Below, piece after piece: positions 56,600 to 64,000 of a stretch of 64,000 nt of DNA. Every line of letters starts with the position of its first letter. The stretch's first letter is position 1. Under the pieces are notes generated by a model. It was not told where the DNA came from and searched no databases. It saw only the letters and a program-made list of their open reading frames with translations. The stretch is from NCBI GenBank assembly GCA_002900995.3, contig CM035310.1, positions 3,061,394 through 3,125,393 of the forward strand, read 5' to 3'. Made by a program: the position numbers and the translations under genes. Source of the DNA: Ganoderma boninense. Its lineage: Eukaryota > Basidiomycota > Agaricomycetes > Polyporales > Polyporaceae.

Positions 56600-57918
56600 T
56601 ACCATGCGAAATCAGCAATCGCACTCCATTGCCGGCTGAGAACGAGCAACCAACCGATGACTGTCGGCTAAGCTCCCTTCTGCGCTGTGGGCATCCACGT
56701 CCGTCCCAGCCCAGTGCGAGGGGAAAACGTGGTGTCCAGTTGAGGAGGAATCGGCCCGAGGCGTTGGAGATAGCCAGGAGCGAGCAAGGAAGTGGAATGG
56801 CGCGCATTCTTGAGGCAGTGAGACCACATACGTACTTGGCTGCGACGGGACCAGATGGTAGAGAAGAGAACACCGAGGATCAAGGCGTAAGCTGTTGACG
56901 CCGCTGACGCACGCCCCCGTAGATGTCAGGTATACACCTGGAGTCGCTGCGCGACGTCGAAGACGACTTCCAGTAGAAAGACGAAGTTCGAAACCGCGAC
57001 TCAGAAGATCGTCCGAGTGCGTACGGCGTTGGAGCCTACGTGCGTACGTGTTCGTGAGCCCGCGATGACGACATGTAGCGTAGTAGACTGGGGAAGCACG
57101 TCCAGACTGGAAAATGGCTGTGCGCAGCCCTTTATGTTTGTATGGGGCGCACGGGTTCCCCACTACACTTGACACGGGTATGGATCCGGAGGGAGGTGGC
57201 CAGCGTGTATCTGTCCCGACCGTGTGGCGTGAATGCGGGTGCCGGAGGGCATCGCGCCAGAAAATGACAATCCACTGGCATGCCATCGACGAGCTGGAGG
57301 GAAAGCTCCGATTTCGCGAACGCCGGCACTGTGGCAGGTCCTCGGCACCCTGTTCCTCGACTGGATGTGGTAGAGCAGGTTCCCGGAGCTGGCGACTCGT
57401 GTCGCCTTCAGCGCGATTGCCGACCCGGAGAGCACAAAGCAAGCATGGAGCGTGGCATCTGACGTAGGGCGTAGGCAGCGAGGACACGGAGAATCGTCCG
57501 AGAGCATATCGGGCGGACGATGTAGAGCGTCATGAGCATCGATAGATTTGTCAGCATGAGGACCAGCTCCCTGATCTGCCATGCGAGAGAAGTCACTATT
57601 CAGTACGATACGCCGAGAAGGGTGAATAATGGATACACATACGTTCACGTGTGCAGCGATTGCGCCCTGGGATATCCCAAGCCTACCGCTCGGACCTTGA
57701 GGATGAAGCTTGAGTGTCGCCGGAGGAGAAGGGTTTAGTAGAAGGCGAAGGGGACGATGACGATAGGGATCAGGAAATACGAGAAGACGGCAGAGGTGAG
57801 CAAACCATTCACCACATTGAGAAGCGCGGCAACAAGCGAGCCGAGCCCGGACTTTCCGCTGACATTCTCCATGACTGGAGGCATAGATGCTGGCCACGTT
57901 CGTTGGCAGACGCTTCAT
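56600..57918 (-). pseudogene. Decayed copy of the multi-pass membrane protein family
   Basis: Reverse-strand pieces in several frames line up in order with the gene at 54255-55655: IALKATRVASSGNLLYHIQS (against IVMKVTRAANAAYLLYTVQS), FAKSELSLQLVDGM (against FAKSELFLQLVDDM) and MILGVLFSTIWSRRS (against SILGVLFSTIWAAGS). Many frameshifts and stops separate them. Probably a tandem duplicate that has decayed. Confidence 0.7.
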
Positions 57919-60900
57919 GAAGCCAGGTCAGCTCAGACCACCTGGTAGTGACGCCTGGGAAGCAAACTCACAAAATATGCTTCACCAACTCTACGCTGCC
58001 ACAAGTTCGTCTCGGAGGCTATGACTGGGGTCTCCGTGTTGGGATAGGGAGGGACTCATGTGGCAGACTACGGCTACGGCATTCCGTGGCAGAAAAAAAG
58101 GCCGCATATAGTCAACATATCGCACCCTTTTCTCGAGGAGGAGTAACGCCTACCACCATGCTTCAATCCGTGGCTCTAACCAAGGAGAAAAAACGTCGGA
58201 GTTCATTGCGGAAATTGGGCAAGAAGTCGGTAGCTGGCTGCGATCGGTAACTCACCTCGAAGATGGAGCTCGAAAATCCAGATTGGCTGGGACGTGAGTG
58301 AGACGATGAGCACAACTTGAGTAGAAGAAACAGCAGTTATTTTCCCCAATTCGATAGTGAGGAATGGTGGTAGGCACAAGTTCCACGAGGAGCTTTGGGG
58401 CAAATATGTGGATGGCGATTCGAAGGCAGCGCCCTGCGACTCCCCAAAGAGCCTGGCGAAGCCGACACTCTCCCTAAAACTTGAAGCACCGTACCCGAAA
58501 CCGTCATCCTGTGCATGGCCTGTATGGAGCCTCAGGATTCGTCCGTGGTCGAATCCAGCGATAGCCTATACGTTTTCCGACACTAGATATCGCTCGCGAG
58601 ATAAGCATGTACCATCGACCTGCTTATCTAAGTCAATTCTAAACTTCAATCTGTGAGTTGGTAGGTTACTCACGAGCTCTTGCTGCACCCAGCATTGCTC
58701 TCAGGTAGTCGCTCAAGGCCATTCCAAGGTGTGCGTCGCCGATGGTCGTGCTGGAAGCTCAGACTCCAGTCCTGAAGCGTGTAGCCGACTTCTTTTCATC
58801 AAGATCCGATTCTGGTAAGAATGGCAGGACATGCACCTCTCCCGCGATGGTAGGATTATCCGGTGAGCAGGGATGATGATGAAGTTACGATTCACGAAGT
58901 TGGTGGAAGACCGGAGGCCGACGGCAACCTGTGGGCGCTTGATCTGCCTTATTCGTCCAGTCAATTACGTAATGCATGGCAAACTTTGCGGAAGTGTCCC
59001 GGTTTGGAACATGTTGGGAATGCTCCTCTTCCCTCTCGCTCTCTCACCTGCCACTTTTCAAGTAGAATGTACTCAACGAAAACTGTGCATTAACGCTGAG
59101 TGAATTTAATGGCACATTATACACATCGCTCACGTCTGCCTTCTTCTGCAGGCTGTTGCCGCATTCAACAGCTGGCAGTACATTGAACGTATCACTTGGT
59201 CCTCAACTGCAGAATTACGGATAGCCTAGAGGAGTCGGTATGGTATGCAACGTACACATTTTCGTTCGCCGCGTCTCTCATTAGTCACACGATGGCAGGT
59301 TCTTTTCTTCCCCTCACCTTGCCTCGCCTTCTATTCACAGGTCATCGTCGTCGTGACAGTTTTCGCACTGGTCTGCGGGGACTGGCCAGCTGTCATCAAC
59401 GGCTACAACGTTAGTTTCACACAAAGTGATGTCGATAGCCTATACATTGCCGCCCCTAACGGATTCTGTATACCCGAGACGCCATCCCCTCGGAGCCACC
59501 GACCGTCATGCTACTCCCCCCCAAGCCCGAAGGCCCTCAATGATTCTCCGCCGCACCTCGCCGACTCCCTCATTCCACCCGCATAGGACTCGAACAGCGC
59601 CGTTTCTCATGACCTAGTCTCCTGACCTTCGATCTTCGACAAGGACAGCCCCGCGCCCCTTAGGTGCTTGCATTGTACTCAAGCACTCCGTGCATCCTTA
59701 TGCTCTTGCCTTTCTGGGAAACACCTGGGAGGAGGCGTCGATGTCGAGCGATGTAGGTACTCCTTGCTATCGTAATTTTATTTGGCGACTCTTCGAAGAC
59801 AGATCATCTGGACATGCTCAGTTCTCCTCTGGAGTGCTTCCTAGGCGAAGTCGGTATCAGGACGGCCGACGTGTCTGCGGTGCGCTCGCGGCGATCTCTG
59901 CGTTAACTGTGGAGAAGCCCTCTGCCAAGCGAATGCCGAGCAGACCGAACTAGGTAGAGGGGCTGGGTCGTCACCCGGGCCGACGGAGGCACGAGGCGAG
60001 CAGCAGTCTTGTCCATCTGCGGATCCTCTCGAGCCTGCTCCTTGCGCCGACAAACAGACCGGTGCTAGGGCAGCCCGCAGATGGCCTCGCCGTGTTTGGG
60101 CTGTCCGCGCTCTCTTTATCTTTATCCCACTGCGATACTGTCTGATACTGCCGCCGTGGAGACTCTGATCTGCGAAAGGGGACGGTCCTGCTCCCACTGA
60201 GACCGATACGTCTGTTTTTGTCGATCTTCGTGACGTTCTTCTGTCTCCCGCCCTTCTGCTTTCACCCTCTTTCCACCTTTTTCGTGCCGCTGATCAGAGT
60301 TGATTCCCTCCAGCTGACTCTCGGTCACTCGCATGTATCTATGCTGATCCATTCAGTCCCGTACGGTGGCGCTGATCGCACTGCTTATCTCTTCATCCTC
60401 CCCCTCTCTCTCCCCTCCCTTCGTCCCCGGCGTATTCGCCTCTACATCCTCGGCATATGCAAATTCGCCTCCACATCTTCCACCTCTCCCCCAAAGCCTG
60501 GCTCCCGACTCCTTCCCGGCTTGGCTCAGTCTGGACAATGGCGGAAGCCAAGAAGCTCGTCCTGGGCTGGACGCTTGAGAAGGCATTGATGAGCATCGGA
60601 TCTATTGGTTCTATTCCGGACCACTGCGTGGGTAACATAGTCGTGGTAGGCGATAACGATAACCGGCCCTGCGTTTGCTTCGAGGACGGGCGGGCTGCTC
60701 GGCGTGCGCACGACGGACCTCCGAACAGGCAGGACACGAGGAAGAAACGATTGTGGGTCAGCGGGCCATGAGCGTTGAGGGAGGGCAGAAGACCGGGACA
60801 TGGCAAAGATTTCCACGCATCCAAGCACGACTCTAGTGGCTATGTCGGCGTCCCCGTCGTAGCTGCGCCACTCGGCCTCCAAACCGCACGAGAGACTTCA

Positions 60901-61736
60901 AACAACGTACCAAGCTCCAGACTCAGCCTGGACAGTATGTAGGCTGCGTAAGCTTAAGGTTCGCCTCCGACAGCGTTTGGCAGCGCCGTGAGCGCGCATC
61001 CACCCACCAAACGGCACGTTCGCGCCGACGAGGGCACGCGATGGAGGGCGTGCCGGTGAGGTGAGGACAGCATGAGGTGAAGCACCAGTGCAGACTCGAT
61101 CCGGAGGTCTCGCTGGGGACATCGATGTTGATAGGCTCTGAGGACGCAGATATGTAGGCGGTAGATCGCCCAGATAGTAAAAGGCTACACTGGATGCGTA
61201 AGGCTGATCCCTGAGTGGCAGCGACGATACTTATTGCCACCATCGAACCGGATCTCGGGTGGACACTGGAGGATGAGGTTGCGATGACGTCGACGAATGG
61301 AGGTCCGGAAGGAACTTCAAGTGTCTCGGGATGGTTCTCAAACCGACAGGGAAGCCAGGTGGCTCGTCCGCATGCCTTTCCCGCACCGCATGTTGGGATG
61401 GATTGCCAAGATATGTTTGCCAAATATGCTCAAAGTAGTCTGCAAGGTAGACATAGCCCGAAGAAGCAGTACGAATCTGACGTCTGCACTCCGCCTGCTT
61501 CAAAAAAATCTCGCCAGTTCGAGCGTCGGCCTGATGCTTCTTGCAGACTATCAAACCATCCCTCTCGACGAAGTGAGCGTGTGTCTTCGTGCTCACGCTG
61601 GGACTGCTGTGGGAAGTGTGTAGGCACCGTGGATGGCTCAGAACGGAGCGCCAATCTCTGGTGAACTTTGGGGAGGAATGTTCAGCCCTGAAGGGAACGC
61701 GGTTCAAAACTATTGATTCATGAAGAGAAACACAAC
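57919..61736. other. Region without a convincing gene
   Basis: About 3.8 kb. Hydrophobic scraps exist (for example ITAVSSTQVVLIVSLTSQPI on the reverse strand near 58320, and VIVVVTVFALVCGDWPAVIN on the forward strand near 59350), suggesting further decayed membrane protein genes. None can be assembled into a gene. Confidence 0.4.
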
Positions 61737-62813
61737 TTACGTCGACTGTACTCTCGGCATGAGAGCCCAGACCGGCGTGTCGACCACTTTTGGTTGCACT
61801 AGCAGCATGCTCGCATAACAGGGTCCCTGTGCTGGGATCGCAAGTTGAAGTTGGCGAGGAAGAGCCGGCAACGCAGAACCATGGTCTTGCGGAACGCGGC
61901 AGCCAACGAGGAAACTTTGGTACACCAGAAACTGAATGTCACTGGTCAAGGAATTTGTCACTGGCGCAGACGGGGCGGTGAGTGCTCAACGAAGGCTTCT
62001 GATCGAGAGGATATCGAAAGTAATGGGCGGTAAGGAAGAGTAGATAACAAGCAATCGAAACTACGGCGTTCAGTATTCGCGAGATCCCCATCTATAAAAC
62101 CAACTCACATGGGTACCATAATGCGAACACGGCAAGTAGAACATTTCCTGGTACATCGAATGCATGCTGTACGGCCATTAGTATGGTGTCCAAGCAAGCA
62201 TGACGGCCAAGCAAACAAAAGCGTCGATCCTCCTTCATGAACTTTCAGACCTTCAAAGAGGAGACTAACGTACGAAGGCTTCCGTTAGCTCTTTCAATGC
62301 CATAACTGCTTGTGTCGATTATATATAGTGGTGTATTGAGCAGGGATTTATCTTCTCACCGCAGTAACTGCATGCTGACCTCCCCGATTCATGCTGGATG
62401 AAGTCGTAAGCATTCGCAAGCGCTCCGGAGTTCACCATCCTAAGACAATAATCAGAAGTTGATCAGGTTAAATAAGAACAAGCGGAAAGGTGAGATTGGG
62501 CTGAGCCTGACGGCGCATCTAGTCGACAGACGCGGTTGTTACCATGACGCAACAGGACACGGACGATCAGTGATTGCGTTGAGTTGTTGAGCCCGTCCTC
62601 GCGGTGGGAGAGTGACAAGGCATCTACCCCCAAGCTGCGGCGACTGTGGTACATTCCCATTCTCCGCTGCCGCAGGGCCAGTCCTCTTCGAGTTTGCTGT
62701 ACGTCCTTTTCCTTTCCTTGTGGCTCTACGTGTCTTGAAATTTTCGCGATAAGGATCGGACCGTAAATTGTAGTATGGAGCTTATTAGGAAGCTTGGCGT
62801 TCAGGAATAGCAT
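61737..62813 (-). pseudogene. Second decayed copy of the multi-pass membrane protein family
   Basis: At the upstream end the reverse frame reads TTIYGPILIAKISRHVE (against LAIYGPAIVMKVTRAAN). Further on, CYASMLLVQPK fits the YMSSIFLLRL exon. The parts between are scrambled by frameshifts. Weaker than the copy at 56600-57918, so the limits are approximate. Confidence 0.4.
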
Positions 62814-63252
62814 GTAGGACCTGCGGTAGCTCAGCGTTCATCCAAATGCGTATGATTTTCAGTGTTCTTCAAGTTTGCTCCACCGACACATTCACCACTC
62901 ACTGTAGTCGTCGTCCTACCCTTCGTCACGGAGAAGCTAGAGGCGCCGACGTGACAACATAAACGATCAAATGCCATGAGGCACTGGGAAAGGAATTAAT
63001 AACCGTCTACCGCAGACTGCAGACCAGCCGGCGACCATCTGGCAAACTCTGGAATGTCACTGGAAGGTGAACGGCCCGGAAAAGGCGCCTGCCGGGGCCG
63101 AGTGGCACAGACCGGCGTCCGAGCCAAGGGCGGTGTAAGCTATAAGCTCCGGCTCTACGTCTGGTGCATTCCTCTTCCTCCGCCCCGTCCTCGTCCCCCC
63201 TCATCTGTGCTTCAAATCGAATCTATCACTCTTTCCTCCTTCGACTACAACT
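62814..63252. other. Upstream region of the thioredoxin-like gene
   Basis: About 440 bp. It contains a pyrimidine-rich stretch (CCTCTTCCTCCGCCCCGTCC) just before the start codon, typical of fungal promoters. No other gene seen. Confidence 0.45.
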
Positions 63253-63760
63253 ATGACGGTGACTGAAATCAAGAACGTTCAGGATCTGAAGAACAAAGTA
63301 TGTTAATCGCTGTACTATGCACACGACGAGTTACCCGGGAACGCGCATACAGGTCCAGGCGGCACCTATCGCGGTGGTTTACTTCTGGGTGCCATGGTCC
63401 AGATCGTGCAGGCAGCTTGCGGCCACATTCGAGAATCTGTCCACCAGTAGAAGCACCATCTCCTTCTATAAGGTCGACGTCGACGCCGTGGGCGATGTTA
63501 TGGACGTCTACGGTGTCAATGACGTGAGTGCTGCATCCTGCGCACTCCTGTGTGTGGCTAATCGCGCGACCGGGGCGCGTGCAGGTACCTACCTTCATAC
63601 TCTTCAAGGACGGGAGAAAGGTCCGCGATGTTGTTGGTTATAAAGCCAACGTCATCAGTCTTTTGGTGCGTATATGTGTTGCTCTGCGATGGTTGTAGCA
63701 TGCTGATTGTGGGTTCGCCTCCATTGTGGACATAATCTCATCCAGAATCTCCTTGCGTAG
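63253..63760 (+). CDS. Thioredoxin-like protein with SRSC active site
   Basis: Small thioredoxin-fold protein of 107 residues in four exons (63253-63297, 63353-63523, 63585-63665, 63746-63760). Sequence landmarks: MTVTEIKNVQDLKNK, then VYFWVPWSRSCRQLAATFEN at the active site, FYKVDVDAVGDV, the cis-proline loop VPTFILFKDGRKV and VVGYKANVISLL. Normal thioredoxins have WCGPC; here it is WSRSC, so only the second cysteine remains and classical dithiol reduction is not possible. It could act as a monothiol chaperone or sensor, or be a diverged paralogue. Exon joints are all GT-AG and in phase, which argues against a pseudogene. Confidence 0.85.
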
Positions 63761-64000
63761 GCGATGGACTGGAGTGTCATGTTTGTATTGTATGCTGTTC
63801 CATCTTCGAAGTATAATTTGTGCATGGATGATACAGGATGTATGTGGGTCCGCTCTGGACGAAATGGTTTGAATCAAATCACGCGAAATCGAACCCAGAC
63901 ACCAAGAATGGTACGGCCTCCGTTGTGCTTCGACTTCAGCTTCGCTCGTGCGCAACCTCGGAACGTGCTCGCCGAGCCCTCCACCCCCACCTCACCGCAC
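63761..64000. other. End of window, unassigned
   Basis: 3' flank of the thioredoxin-like gene. Too short to decide whether another gene begins. Confidence 0.4.

Noticed and set aside
1..64000. CRISPR arrays, rRNA and prokaryotic operons
   Set aside because: None seen; the sequence is intron-rich eukaryotic DNA.

Overview
The window looks like part of a nuclear scaffold from an Agaricomycete (mushroom-forming basidiomycete), probably a polypore-type wood decayer. The protein genes are cut by many 50-65 nt GT-AG introns. The gene content (3-keto-sterol reductase, a P450, a GMC oxidoreductase, a flavin amine oxidase, F-box-like families, a multi-pass membrane protein family) is typical of these fungi, and the retroelements are a chromodomain Gypsy family and a DIRS-like element with tyrosine recombinase. 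The species cannot be fixed from the sequence. A 100-N assembly gap lies at 39317-39416.

Layout. From 83 to 4563 there are two forward genes: an ERG27-type 3-keto-sterol reductase and a cytochrome P450, separated by a ~290 bp foldback repeat. From 4564 to 9821 no gene is convincing. A small unknown gene (9822-10387), a reverse multi-pass membrane protein gene (10669-11840) and a reverse GMC oxidoreductase gene (12462-14549) follow, then sparse DNA to 17.4 kb.

From 17.4 to 38.7 kb, two near-identical ~6.95 kb chromodomain Gypsy retrotransposons (17888-24849 and 29518-36468) sit in the forward orientation. Each has a clean 5 bp target duplication and each lies inside a reverse-strand host gene. 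Copy 1 entered a 50 nt intron of an acidic-tailed unknown gene (17421-26260). Copy 2 cuts an exon of an F-box-like gene (28630-36998). Both copies carry an 11-nt match between the predicted transcript start in the LTR and the site just after the LTR, the signature of Tf1-style self-primed reverse transcription. They also carry an extra conserved reading frame without ATG before gag. A second F-box-like gene (37562-38715) and the 5' LTR of a different self-priming element (38881-39207) lead into the gap.

From 41 to 46.2 kb lie housekeeping or metabolic genes: a thioesterase-like hydrolase with Ala at the nucleophile position, divergent from a PP6/SIT4-type phosphatase, and a secreted amine oxidase. 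From 47.3 to 51.1 kb is a decayed DIRS-like element. A kynurenine aminotransferase (52000-54006) follows, then a second member of the membrane protein family (54255-55655) with at least two decayed relatives behind it, and finally a small thioredoxin-like gene with an SRSC active site (63253-63760).

The genes do not form an obvious pathway cluster. The strongest biology is the retrotransposon system: self-priming, a non-ATG conserved ORF, two gene insertions, and CpG-type decay. Many one-base length differences between the copies fall in homopolymers, so some apparent frameshifts here may be sequencing errors.
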